From assembly GCA_965224845.1 (NCBI GenBank), contig CBDDAJ010000035.1, forward strand, positions 3,595 through 67,594: a stretch of DNA of 64,000 nucleotides, given 5' to 3'. Both the position numbers and the translations under genes were made by a program. The DNA is from Wocania_A sp965224845 (lineage in GTDB: Bacteria; Bacteroidota; Bacteroidia; Flavobacteriales; Flavobacteriaceae). Positions 26,807 through 34,240 of this stretch are shown here, in pieces. The notes beneath the pieces were generated by a model. The model saw only the letters and a program-made list of their open reading frames with translations, was not told the origin of the DNA and did not search any database. Positions within the stretch are counted from its first letter, which is position 1, and each line of letters starts with the position of its first letter.

Positions 26807-27649
26807 ATGAATGATAAAATTATAAACTGGAATGTTGACTCTGAAATATTTTGGATAACAGAAACGTTTCCTTTAAAATATTACGGATTATTTTTTATTA
26901 CGGGCTTACTTCTTGCATTTTATATAGCAAAACGAATCTATGCAAAAGAGAATATTCCTTTTGAAAGATTAGAAAAACTTTCAACATATATTTTTATTGG
27001 AATATTATTAGGGGCAAGACTCGGGCATTGTTTATTTTATGAACCCCTATATTATTTTCAAAATCCGTTAGAGATATTTCTTCCAATAGCAAAAGTTGAA
27101 GGCTCTTATAAATTTATTGGTTTTCAAGGATTAGCAAGTCATGGAGGCACATTAGGTGTTTTAACTGCGATTGGTATATATTGTAAAAAATACAAAACTA
27201 ATTTTATATGGGTTTTAGATAGAATTGCTATTGTAGCTCCTATTACAGCAGCATTTATAAGATTTGGGAATTTTATGAATTCTGAAATTTATGGTAAGCC
27301 AACAAATGGAAACTGGGGAGTGGTTTTTCAAAAGGATGATTTAATTCCACGTCATCCAACGCAATTGTACGAAGCATTTTCGTATATTATTATTTTTATG
27401 ATTTTAATTTCAATTTACAAATACAGAGATAAAAAAAAACCTAATGGGTTTATTTTAGGCATGCTATTAATTCTAGTATTTTTAGCTAGATTTATTATTG
27501 AGTTTTTTAAAGAAAATCAAGTAGGTTTTGAAAATGATATGGCCATTAATATGGGGCAAGTACTAAGTTTACCATTTATATTGATTGGTTTACTTTTAGT
27601 GTTTCTAAAAATTAATAATAAAAAGAAAGCATCTTTTAATTCACAATAA
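26807..27649 (+). CDS. lgt: Prolipoprotein diacylglyceryl transferase, first paralogue
   Basis: A 280-residue membrane protein. Family motifs are GARLGHCLFYEP, LASHGGTLG, the signature IRFGNFMNSEIYG, HPTQLYEAF and the late ARFIIEFFKENQ with the conserved Arg. Lgt transfers a diacylglyceryl group to the lipobox Cys. All key motifs look intact. A second, longer lgt lies at 32008-32940 in the usual GldI/PPIase neighbourhood, so this copy is the extra one. It follows the metallopeptidase lipoprotein gene by 39 bases. Confidence 0.93.
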   Translation: MNDKIINWNVDSEIFWITETFPLKYYGLFFITGLLLAFYIAKRIYAKENIPFERLEKLSTYIFIGILLGARLGHCLFYEPLYYFQNPLEIFLPIAKVEGSYKFIGFQGLASHGGTLGVLTAIGIYCKKYKTNFIWVLDRIAIVAPITAAFIRFGNFMNSEIYGKPTNGNWGVVFQKDDLIPRHPTQLYEAFSYIIIFMILISIYKYRDKKKPNGFILGMLLILVFLARFIIEFFKENQVGFENDMAINMGQVLSLPFILIGLLLVFLKINNKKKASFNSQ

Positions 27650-27799
27650 AAATATTTGATATTTATAGAACTATAATGATCTGGAATATTAGATTTGAAG
27701 TCTAGTTAAATAGTGTGTTAGAGATTGTAGTGAAAAGCCACAACAAAGATAGCATGTACTGAGCCTAAGTAGAATAATAGTGTAATAAAAAAACCATTT

Positions 27800-28096
27800 A
27801 TGCCAAAACGCAACAACGAACATATAAGTATAAGTGACGCATTAAAAGAGTTTGTTGAAACCAATAAGCTCGAAAAAGGACTAAATAAAGTTAATGTTGC
27901 TGATGCCTGGGTAAAGCTTATGGGCAATGGTGTAAACAACTACACCACAGCGGTTAATTTAGAGCGCGGTACACTTTATGTTCAATTAAGCTCGAGTGTT
28001 TTAAGAGAAGAATTAAGTTATGGTAAGCAAAAAATAATTAATATGCTTAATGAAGAATTAGGCAAAGAAATAGTTAAAAAATTGATTTTGCGATAA
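27800..28096 (+). CDS. DUF721 (DciA-like) protein
   Basis: A 98-residue protein: ISDALKEFVETNKLEKGL, then NVADAWVKLMGNGVNNYTT, and the strand-rich LYVQLSSSVLREELSYGKQKIINML. This is the DUF721/DciA-like pattern seen beside recF in many bacteria. DciA proteins help load the replicative helicase, but whether this small form does so is not known. It is separated from recF by the two inserted genes. Confidence 0.88.
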   Translation: MPKRNNEHISISDALKEFVETNKLEKGLNKVNVADAWVKLMGNGVNNYTTAVNLERGTLYVQLSSSVLREELSYGKQKIINMLNEELGKEIVKKLILR

Positions 28097-28158
28097 TTAG
28101 CTATTTTAAAAAAACACAAAAAAAAACATTAAATGATAAAAGCTATTATTTTTTATGC

Positions 28159-28166
28159 TACCTTTG
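28159..28166 (+). promoter_or_regulatory. Candidate -7 element of the first cold-shock gene
   Basis: TACCTTTG is a full match to the Bacteroidota -7 consensus TAnnTTTG and lies 27 bases before the ATG. A good TTTG -33 partner was not found, so confidence is limited. Confidence 0.4.
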
Positions 28167-28193
28167 GTGCTTAATTATTTTAATACAAATACA

Positions 28194-28385
28194 ATGAGTA
28201 AAGGTACCGTAAAATTTTTCAATGACTCTAAAGGGTTTGGATTCATCATTGAAGAAGACAACAACAAAGAACATTTCGTACACATTTCAGGACTTATCGA
28301 TGAAATTCGTGAAGGCGACAATGTTGAATTCGATCTACAAGAAGGTAGAAAAGGATTAAACGCCGTAAACGTAAAAGTAATCTAA
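28194..28385 (+). CDS. Cold-shock protein, first of a tandem pair
   Basis: A 63-residue protein starting at MSKGTVKFFNDSKGFGFI; an upstream in-frame codon would add a non-homologous 13 residues. It has the RNP1-like KGFGFI and RNP2-like HFVHIS nucleic-acid-binding motifs of the cold-shock domain and ends GLNAVNVKVI. Such proteins bind single-stranded RNA or DNA and melt RNA structure. A terminator hairpin follows, and a near-identical gene lies 106 bases downstream. Confidence 0.95.
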   Translation: MSKGTVKFFNDSKGFGFIIEEDNNKEHFVHISGLIDEIREGDNVEFDLQEGRKGLNAVNVKVI

Positions 28386-28410
28386 TACATATACTTTAAC
28401 AATTACAGTA

Positions 28411-28440
28411 AAAAGCTTATCATTTTGATAGGCTTTTTTT
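28411..28440 (+). terminator. Terminator after the first cold-shock gene
   Basis: AAAGCTTATCA and TGATAGGCTTT pair across a TTT loop with one G-U pair, followed by a run of T. It separates the two cold-shock genes into their own transcripts. Its loop overlaps a possible TTTG element for the next gene. Confidence 0.7.
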
Positions 28441-28491
28441 GTGGCATCAAGTTTGCTTACTCATTAATAATTAATTTAATATTTAAAAACA

Positions 28492-28683
28492 ATGCGTAAA
28501 GGAACAGTAAAATTCTTCAACGATTCTAAAGGATTCGGGTTTATAACAGAAGAAGGTTCAAACACAGAACATTTTGTCCATATTTCTGGATTAATCGATA
28601 AGATTCATGAAGGCGACTTCGTAGAATTTGATTTACAGGAAGGCAGAAAAGGATTAAATGCCGTAAACGTTAAAGTCGTTTAA
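28492..28683 (+). CDS. Cold-shock protein, second of a tandem pair
   Basis: A 63-residue protein beginning MRKGTVKFFNDSKGFGFI, with HFVHISGL and the end GLNAVNVKVV. It differs from its neighbour at only a few positions, clustered at residues 2, 19-24 and the EIRE/KIHE segment, so a recent tandem duplication is likely. It has its own upstream region and its own terminator. The paralogues may differ in when they are expressed rather than in binding. Confidence 0.95.
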   Translation: MRKGTVKFFNDSKGFGFITEEGSNTEHFVHISGLIDKIHEGDFVEFDLQEGRKGLNAVNVKVV

Positions 28684-28709
28684 TAAAACATAAAATACTT
28701 TTTAAAACG

Positions 28710-28740
28710 AAAAACCCCACAATCATCTTGTGGGGTTTTT
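28710..28740. terminator. Terminator between the second cold-shock gene and ndk
   Basis: AAAAACCCCACA and TGTGGGGTTTTT form a 12-bp stem with a 7-base loop, flanked by A and T tracts. The genes on both sides are convergent, so it can serve both. Confidence 0.85.
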
Positions 28741-28763
28741 AATATTATTTTGTTTTAACCTAA

Positions 28764-29183
28764 TTAAAACATCTCTCTGCCTGAAAAGTGAAAAGCTCCC
28801 TCAATAGCTGCATTATCATCGCTATCACTTCCATGTACAGCATTTTCTCCTATAGAAGCTGCATACAATTTACGTATCGTTCCTTCGGCTGCATCTGCAG
28901 GGTTAGTAGCACCTATTAAGGTTCTAAAATCTTCAACAGCATTATCTTTTTCTAAAATAGCCGCTACAATTGGTCCACGAGTCATATATTCTACTAACTC
29001 TCCAAAAAATGGGCGTTCTTTATGTATTGCATAAAATGCCTGAGCGTCAGCTTTTGTCATTTGCGTTAATTTCATTGCTACAATTCTAAATCCTGAAGCC
29101 GAAATCTTTTCTAATATTGCGCCAATGTGTCCTTTTTCAACAGCATCTGGCTTAAGCATAGTAAATGTTCTATTTGTTGCCAT
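28764..29183 (-). CDS. ndk: Nucleoside-diphosphate kinase
   Basis: A 139-residue protein starting at MATNRTFTMLKPDAVEKG; the longer frame is a non-conserved extension that covers the promoter. The active-site motif NAVHGSDS near residue 115 contains the phosphorylated His. It balances nucleoside triphosphate pools by transferring the gamma phosphate of ATP. The gene is divergent from the DHH phosphoesterase gene, with a well-formed promoter in the 90-base gap. Confidence 0.97.
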   Translation of the reverse strand: MATNRTFTMLKPDAVEKGHIGAILEKISASGFRIVAMKLTQMTKADAQAFYAIHKERPFFGELVEYMTRGPIVAAILEKDNAVEDFRTLIGATNPADAAEGTIRKLYAASIGENAVHGSDSDDNAAIEGAFHFSGREMF

Positions 29184-29204
29184 TTTATTATTTTTTATTG
29201 GCTG

Positions 29205-29235
29205 CAAAAGTAATGTATTTCTACATAAAAACAAG
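29205..29235 (-). promoter_or_regulatory. Promoter of ndk with palindromic spacer
   Basis: On the minus strand, CTTG (29235-29232) is followed after 19 bases by TACTTTTG (29212-29205), a full match to TAnnTTTG. The spacer contains ATGTA-TTTC-TACAT (29213-29226), a five-base inverted repeat that could be an operator. Confidence 0.6.
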
Positions 29236-29272
29236 GCAATCCAGTTTTAAAAAAATTGTATATTCGCTACCT

Positions 29273-30292
29273 ATGACGAAAGAAGACATTAAGAGCATAA
29301 AACAACTATTAGCTTCTCCTAAAAAGATAGTAATAGTACCTCACAAAAACCCTGATGGGGATGCTATTGGTTCTACCTTAGCATTATACCATTATTTATT
29401 AAAGCTCAATCATAATACCACTGTTATGGTACCTAATGATTATCCTGCTTTTTTAAAATGGATGCCTGGAAATGAAACTATTTTAAAACACGATACTCAA
29501 ACAGAAGCCTGTGAAAATTTAATTACATCTGCCGACATTATTTTTACCTTAGATTTTAATGCCTTTCACAGAACCGGAAATATGGAAACTGCTTTAACAG
29601 AAAGTAAAGCCATTAAAATAATGATAGACCACCATCAATCACCAGATAATTATGCTGCTTACATGTTCTCGGATGTTAGCATGAGTTCTACAGCAGAAAT
29701 GGTTTATCATTTTATTGATATGTTAGGAGATACAAATAGTATCGATTCTAATATTGCGACTTGTATTTATGTAGGTATTATGACAGACACGGGGTCTTTT
29801 CGATTTCCTTCAACAACAAGTAAAACACATCATATTATAGCTAAACTTATTGAAAAAGGAGCAAATAATGCTCAAATTCATAATAATGTTTACGATACAA
29901 ACAGCTATGAAAGGTTACAGTTATTAGGGTGTGCTTTAAGTAATTTAAAAGTGATTCCCGAATTAAGAACCTCTTATATAACCCTTTCGCAAGAAGAACT
30001 TAACACGTATAATTATAAAAAAGGAGATACCGAAGGCGTTGTAAACTACGGGCTATCTTTAAAGAATATTGTGCTAGCTGCTATTTTTATTGAAGACAAA
30101 CAAGAAGGTATCATAAAAATTTCACTACGCTCTAAAGGAAGCTTTTCTGTGAACGAATTTTCTCGTGCTCACTTTAATGGTGGCGGACACACCAATGCAG
30201 CAGGAGGAAGAAGCGAACTATCTTTAAAAGATACTATCGAAAAATTTATTAGTATATTGCCTAGTTATAATAAAGCCCTAAATGATGACTAA
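29273..30292 (+). CDS. DHH-family phosphoesterase (NrnA-like oligoribonuclease / pAp phosphatase)
   Basis: A 339-residue protein starting at MTKEDIKSIKQLL; the upstream extension in the open frame overlaps ndk and is not conserved-looking. DHH motifs are HKNPDGDAIGS, the DHH in MIDHHQSPDNY, DTGSFRFP and the DHHA1 end GGGHTNAAGG. NrnA-type enzymes degrade very short RNAs and dephosphorylate 3'-phosphoadenosine phosphate. The stop overlaps the gldI start by about 11 bases, indicating coupling. Confidence 0.92.
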   Translation: MTKEDIKSIKQLLASPKKIVIVPHKNPDGDAIGSTLALYHYLLKLNHNTTVMVPNDYPAFLKWMPGNETILKHDTQTEACENLITSADIIFTLDFNAFHRTGNMETALTESKAIKIMIDHHQSPDNYAAYMFSDVSMSSTAEMVYHFIDMLGDTNSIDSNIATCIYVGIMTDTGSFRFPSTTSKTHHIIAKLIEKGANNAQIHNNVYDTNSYERLQLLGCALSNLKVIPELRTSYITLSQEELNTYNYKKGDTEGVVNYGLSLKNIVLAAIFIEDKQEGIIKISLRSKGSFSVNEFSRAHFNGGGHTNAAGGRSELSLKDTIEKFISILPSYNKALNDD

Positions 30293-30833
30293 ACAATTAA
30301 CAATAGCTTTTGCACTTCTTTTTTTATTTAGCTGCAAAACCCCAGAAGCCCGAAAACCTCTTTCGGTAAAAACGGGATCTTTTATTGATGCCTCTGTTGA
30401 ACGCAACAAAAAATTAAATGCCAAAGAGCAAGCTAATATTCAAAAACTTATGGCGCTTGAAAAAGAAAATGATTACATCGCTTCAGAAAGCGGGTTTTGG
30501 TACTTTTACAATACCAAAATAGATATTGATACTTTAAAAACACCTCGTTTTGGAGATGTTGTTAATTACAATTATAATATAAAAAACTTAAACGGCACTT
30601 TAATTTATTCGAAAGAGGATATCAAAACCCAAACCTATGCTATGGATCAAGAAGAATTGTTTACAGGTTTGCGAGAGGGTTTAAAACTTATGAAAACAGG
30701 TGAAACTGTTACATTTCTATTTCCTTCTCTAAAGGCCTACGGTTATTATGGCGATCAGAACAAAATAGGCTCTAATACTCCTTTAATTTGTGAAGTAACC
30801 ATCAACTCTATTACCCAAAATCAATCCAATTAA
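30282..30833 (+). CDS. gldI: Gliding-motility-associated peptidyl-prolyl isomerase lipoprotein GldI
   Basis: A 183-residue lipoprotein (FLFSCKTPEA lipobox) with a C-terminal FKBP domain: GDVVNYNYNIKNLNGTLIYS, FTGLREGLKLMKTGETVTFLFPS and LICEVTINSI. In flavobacteria GldI is needed for gliding motility and for the linked type IX secretion system. It is immediately upstream of a second, larger prolyl isomerase and lgt, an envelope-biogenesis neighbourhood. Two adjacent ATG codons make the exact start uncertain by one residue. Confidence 0.9.
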   Translation: MMTKQLTIAFALLFLFSCKTPEARKPLSVKTGSFIDASVERNKKLNAKEQANIQKLMALEKENDYIASESGFWYFYNTKIDIDTLKTPRFGDVVNYNYNIKNLNGTLIYSKEDIKTQTYAMDQEELFTGLREGLKLMKTGETVTFLFPSLKAYGYYGDQNKIGSNTPLICEVTINSITQNQSN

Positions 30834-30840
30834 ATTAATT

Positions 30841-31956
30841 ATGCGAATTATAAAAATTATAAGTTTAGTACTGTTAATAAACTTAACGTCTTGCAAGGCA
30901 CAATATCCAAATCTTGATGATGGTATATATGCTGAATTTGTAACCACAAAAGGGGTTATGGTTGCCAAACTAAATTATGAAAAAGCACCAATTACAGTCG
31001 CAAACTTTGTATCGTTAGCCGAAGGCACTAACACAATGGTAGATAGCCTATATAAAGGCAAAAAATTCTATAATGGTCTTATTTTTCATCGTGTAATGGA
31101 TCAGTTCATGATTCAAGGCGGTGACCCTCTTGGTACCGGAGCCGGAAGTCCTGGTTATAAATTTAATGACGAATTTCACCCGGATTTAAAACATGACACA
31201 TTGGGTATTTTATCAATGGCAAATCCAGGACCTAATGCCAACGGAAGCCAGTTTTTTATAACCGAAGCTCCTAAACCGCATTTAGACAATGTACATAGCG
31301 TTTTTGGGGAATTAGTTTTAGGGCTAGATATTCTCGATACCATATCAAATGTTAAAGTTGGCCCAAGAAATAAACCTGCTGAAGATATTGTAATTGACGA
31401 ATTAAATATTATTAGAAAGGGCAAAGCAGCTAAAAAATTTGATGCTCCAAATGTTTTTATTAATCATTTTGCAGAGGTTGAACGTAAAGAAAAAGAACGA
31501 AAAGCTAAAGCTGAAGCCATTTTAAAAACTACAAGAGAGAAATTTAATACGCAAAAAAAAGATGCCAATACTTTATCGTCTGGATTACAATATATTATTA
31601 CGGAAAAAGGAACAGGACAAAAATTAAAGGAAACCGATAAAGTATCTACACATTATACCGTTTATTTTGAAGATGGCAAGCTTTTAGACACAAGCAAACT
31701 TGATGTAGCTGAAGCACTTGATGCCGTTAACGAACGTAAGAAATCTGCAGGGGCCTACAAACCTTTAACTACTGGAATTGGCCCGAATGCCCCAATGATT
31801 CCCGGGTTTAAAGAGGGCATACAACAATTAAGTGTTGGAGATAAAGCGACTCTATTTATACCCTACCATTTAGGTTTTGGTGAAGCAGGACGTAGTGGTG
31901 TGCCCTCAAAATCTAACTTAATTTTCGAAGTAGAAATTATAGAAATTGTTAAATAA
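30841..31956 (+). CDS. Double-domain peptidyl-prolyl isomerase lipoprotein (cyclophilin + FKBP)
   Basis: A 371-residue protein with a lipobox (NLTSC). Residues ~25-195 are a cyclophilin domain: FVTTKGVMVAKLNYEKAPIT, FHRVMDQFMIQGGDP, GILSMANPGPNANGSQFFIT. A charged helical linker (about 210-245) leads to an FKBP domain (~245-371): LQYIITEKGTGQKL, IPGFKEGIQQLSVGDKATLFIP, FGEAGRSGVPSKSNLIFEVEI. It should fold exported proteins in the periplasm. It begins 7 bases after gldI, in the same transcript. Confidence 0.94.
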   Translation: MRIIKIISLVLLINLTSCKAQYPNLDDGIYAEFVTTKGVMVAKLNYEKAPITVANFVSLAEGTNTMVDSLYKGKKFYNGLIFHRVMDQFMIQGGDPLGTGAGSPGYKFNDEFHPDLKHDTLGILSMANPGPNANGSQFFITEAPKPHLDNVHSVFGELVLGLDILDTISNVKVGPRNKPAEDIVIDELNIIRKGKAAKKFDAPNVFINHFAEVERKEKERKAKAEAILKTTREKFNTQKKDANTLSSGLQYIITEKGTGQKLKETDKVSTHYTVYFEDGKLLDTSKLDVAEALDAVNERKKSAGAYKPLTTGIGPNAPMIPGFKEGIQQLSVGDKATLFIPYHLGFGEAGRSGVPSKSNLIFEVEIIEIVK

Positions 31957-32007
31957 TCACTTAAAACGTACAGCAAACCTTATATTTATGCTGAAACACA
32001 TAAGCTT

Positions 32008-32940
32008 ATGCATTTTTTAAAATTTGATTGGAACCCTGTAACAGGAATTGACATAGTTGGTAATTTCAAGCTCCATTTTTATAGCTTAATGTGGGTTATT
32101 GCTTTTATTACAGGCTGGTATATTATGAAACGTATTTTCACCAAAGAAAAAATATCGTTAACCTATTTAGATCCATTATTTATTTATACCGTTTTTGCAA
32201 CAATGCTTGGTGCGCGTTTAGGTCATGTTTTATTTTACCAGTCAGAATTAATATCACAAGACTTTTTTAGCATTTTCCTTCCATTTAAATTTAAAGGCGG
32301 ATTTGAATTTACAGGGTTTCAAGGACTAGCAAGTCATGGTGCTGCCATTGGTATTATTATAGGCATGTACTTATATCGAAAAAAATACAACTACAAATCA
32401 TTACTTTGGGTTTTAGACCGTGTGGTTATATCTGTGGCTTCTGGAGCGGTTTTTATAAGAATAGGAAACTTTATAAATTCTGAAATTATTGGAGAAAAGT
32501 CTGGAGACTTTGCACTCGGTGTTCGTTTTATCCAAGATCATTATTTTAAAAATCAAATAACGCAACTAACAGGTATTAAAGATGTACAAAAAGCATATAA
32601 TGCAGTAACCGATAATCCGCAGTTTGCCGAATTGTTAAGCGAGGTTCCATATAGACATCCTGCCCAATTATACGAATCATTTTGTTATATTTTTGTGTTT
32701 TTAATTTTATGGTATTTTTATTCAAAAACACCAAAAAGAGACCAATCTGGATTTTTATTTGGACTATTTTTGATTTTACTGTGGACTGTACGGTTTTTTG
32801 TGGAATTTGTTAAAGAACCACAAGGAAAAGAATATATTAACTGGTATGGCTTACAAACAGGCCAGTGGCTTAGCATACCATTTATAATTATAGGATTATA
32901 TTTTATGTTTATTTACAAACCAAAAACTACTGTTAAATAA
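32008..32940 (+). CDS. lgt: Prolipoprotein diacylglyceryl transferase, second (canonical-context) paralogue
   Basis: A 310-residue membrane protein with GARLGHVLFYQS, LASHGAAIG, the signature IRIGNFINSEIIG, HPAQLYESF and VRFFVEFVKEP. Compared with the paralogue at 26807 it has about 35 extra residues between the signature and the HPAQ block. Given the many lipoproteins in this window, Lgt is heavily used. It is followed after one base by the DUF192 lipoprotein gene. Confidence 0.95.
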   Translation: MHFLKFDWNPVTGIDIVGNFKLHFYSLMWVIAFITGWYIMKRIFTKEKISLTYLDPLFIYTVFATMLGARLGHVLFYQSELISQDFFSIFLPFKFKGGFEFTGFQGLASHGAAIGIIIGMYLYRKKYNYKSLLWVLDRVVISVASGAVFIRIGNFINSEIIGEKSGDFALGVRFIQDHYFKNQITQLTGIKDVQKAYNAVTDNPQFAELLSEVPYRHPAQLYESFCYIFVFLILWYFYSKTPKRDQSGFLFGLFLILLWTVRFFVEFVKEPQGKEYINWYGLQTGQWLSIPFIIIGLYFMFIYKPKTTVK

Positions 32941-32941
32941 A

Positions 32942-33427
32942 ATGTATTGCAAGTCTTTAAAGCTCTTTTTGTTCTTATTGTTAACCATAAGTATGTGCTC
33001 TTGTAAAGAAGATAAAAAAGCTATAAAACAAACCGAAGTTGCCTTTACTAAAGAAGGCGAGCTTACACTTTATAAAACAACAACAGATTCTGCAAAAGTG
33101 ATTTTAGACATAGAGATTGCTGATAACGAATACGAAACCCAAACGGGTTTGATGTACAGAAGCTCTATGAAAAACAATCAAGGCATGCTGTTTGTTTTTG
33201 ATGATGTTAGCGAGCGTTCTTTTTATATGAAGAACACAAAAATTCCATTAGATTTAATTTTTATAAATGGCTTTAATACCATTGTAAGTTTTCAAAAAAA
33301 TGCAAAACCTTTTGATGAAAGTTCTTTGCCATCAAATGCCCCTGCTAAATATGTTTTAGAAATTAATGCCGGTTTAGTTGACACATGGAATCTTTCTGTT
33401 GGAGACAGTATAAGCTATACTAAGTGA
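32942..33427 (+). CDS. DUF192-domain lipoprotein
   Basis: A 161-residue protein with lipobox SMCSC followed by KEDKK. The DUF192 core is visible: LDIEIADNEYETQTGLMYRSSMKNN, GMLFVFDDVSERSFYMKNTKIPLDLIFI, and AKYVLEINAGLVDTWNLSVGD. The family has a beta-barrel fold with no agreed function. It lies between lgt and a VOC gene. Its TGA stop overlaps the next GTG start (GTGA), so the genes are probably translationally coupled. Confidence 0.88.
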   Translation: MYCKSLKLFLFLLLTISMCSCKEDKKAIKQTEVAFTKEGELTLYKTTTDSAKVILDIEIADNEYETQTGLMYRSSMKNNQGMLFVFDDVSERSFYMKNTKIPLDLIFINGFNTIVSFQKNAKPFDESSLPSNAPAKYVLEINAGLVDTWNLSVGDSISYTK

Positions 33428-33786
33428 GCACAGAGTTATTACATATCTCGCCCGTATTACCATCATCGCATATCGATAGAGATACAGCTTGGTATATCGA
33501 TAATGTTGGGTTTACACTAGTACACAAAGATAACATGTATGCGGTTTTAAAACGAGGTAGCCTTTATATCCATTTGCAATGGCATGCAAACACCGATGAT
33601 GACCCCTTACTTGGTGGCTCGGTAATTAAAATATTTGTAAACAATATTCAACCCATTTTTGAGGAGTTTGTAAAACGTGGTATTGTAGGCAAACACAAAT
33701 TAAGACTAAAAACAGATTGGGGCACAAACGAATTTGGCTTTTACGATTTAAATAATAATGCGCTCTTTTTTGTTGAAAGCTTATAG
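33424..33786 (+). CDS. VOC-superfamily protein (glyoxalase/bleomycin-resistance-like)
   Basis: A 120-residue protein that starts at a GTG overlapping the upstream stop. The layout is that of one VOC unit: LLHISPVLPSSHIDRDTAWYIDNVGF, LYIHLQWH, and GTNEFGFYDLNNNALFFVES. The family includes small-molecule binding (bleomycin-type) proteins and metal-dependent enzymes. No substrate can be inferred. It closes the DHH-gldI-PPIase-lgt-DUF192 run. Confidence 0.8.
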   Translation: MSTELLHISPVLPSSHIDRDTAWYIDNVGFTLVHKDNMYAVLKRGSLYIHLQWHANTDDDPLLGGSVIKIFVNNIQPIFEEFVKRGIVGKHKLRLKTDWGTNEFGFYDLNNNALFFVESL

Positions 33787-33812
33787 AAATAAATTTAAGG
33801 AATCTTATTTTT

Positions 33813-34145
33813 TTACGAATAATTAGCTACTGCGAAATCGCCCCATTCTGCAATTGAACGTATTAACGGAATTAACGTTTTTCCGAAATCAGTTAAGGAA
33901 TATTCAACTTTTAAAGGAGGTTTTGAAGTATAAACTTTTCTTTTGATTATGCCGTCTTTTTCCAATGTTTTTAATTGTAAGCTTAAAGTTCTTTCGGTTA
34001 CAGTTGGCATTTCTTTTCTTAATTCATTATATCTTAATGCACCTTCTATTAAATGGTACAAGATTACTGTTTTCCACTTTCCGCCTATAACCCCCATGGT
34101 TAAACTAGTGCAACAAGGGTAATTATTTCCTTTAAATTTATACAT
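33813..34145 (-). CDS. HxlR-family transcriptional regulator
   Basis: A 110-residue winged-helix protein: GGKWKTVILYHLIEGALRYNEL, TERTLSLQLKTLEKDGIIKRK and YSLTDFGKTLIPL. Two adjacent Cys (NYPCCTSL) near the N-terminus match the position of redox-sensing Cys in relatives such as HypR and YodB, which respond to quinones, aldehydes or oxidants. It is divergent from the nitroreductase and ABM genes it probably controls. The shared 95-base gap holds overlapping promoters and a palindrome. Confidence 0.9.
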   Translation of the reverse strand: MYKFKGNNYPCCTSLTMGVIGGKWKTVILYHLIEGALRYNELRKEMPTVTERTLSLQLKTLEKDGIIKRKVYTSKPPLKVEYSLTDFGKTLIPLIRSIAEWGDFAVANYS

Positions 34146-34172
34146 AACTTAATACTATCCTTTTTGACCGTT

Positions 34173-34204
34173 ATTGCAAAGATAAAATACTATACTTAGT
34201 TTTG
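34173..34204 (+). promoter_or_regulatory. Nitroreductase promoter
   Basis: ATTG at 34173-34176 and, after 20 bases, TAGTTTTG at 34197-34204, a full match to TAnnTTTG. The start codon is 36 bases beyond. The -7 element is followed at once by the palindrome at 34207-34223. Confidence 0.6.
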
Positions 34205-34208
34205 CAAC
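34177..34208 (-). promoter_or_regulatory. hxlR promoter, overlapping the nitroreductase promoter
   Basis: On the minus strand GTTG (34208-34205) is followed after 20 bases by TATCTTTG (34184-34177), a full match to TAnnTTTG. It occupies almost the same DNA as the opposing promoter, so only one polymerase could bind at a time. Confidence 0.55.
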
Positions 34209-34223
34209 TATAAAATATATAGT
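34186..34223. promoter_or_regulatory. Candidate HxlR operator
   Basis: ACTATAAAATATATAGT at 34207-34223 is a perfect inverted repeat with six-base arms and a five-base centre. AATACTAT at 34186-34193 (also at 34151-34158) repeats the half-site. The sites lie in the spacer and just past the -7 element, where a bound dimer would block both promoters. Confidence 0.45.
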
Positions 34224-34240
34224 AACAAAAATTATAAAAT

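Noticed and set aside
25760..27649. The recF-DUF721 insertion as a mobile element
   Set aside because: No terminal repeats, target duplication, transposase or integrase was seen at its edges, and base composition looks like its surroundings.
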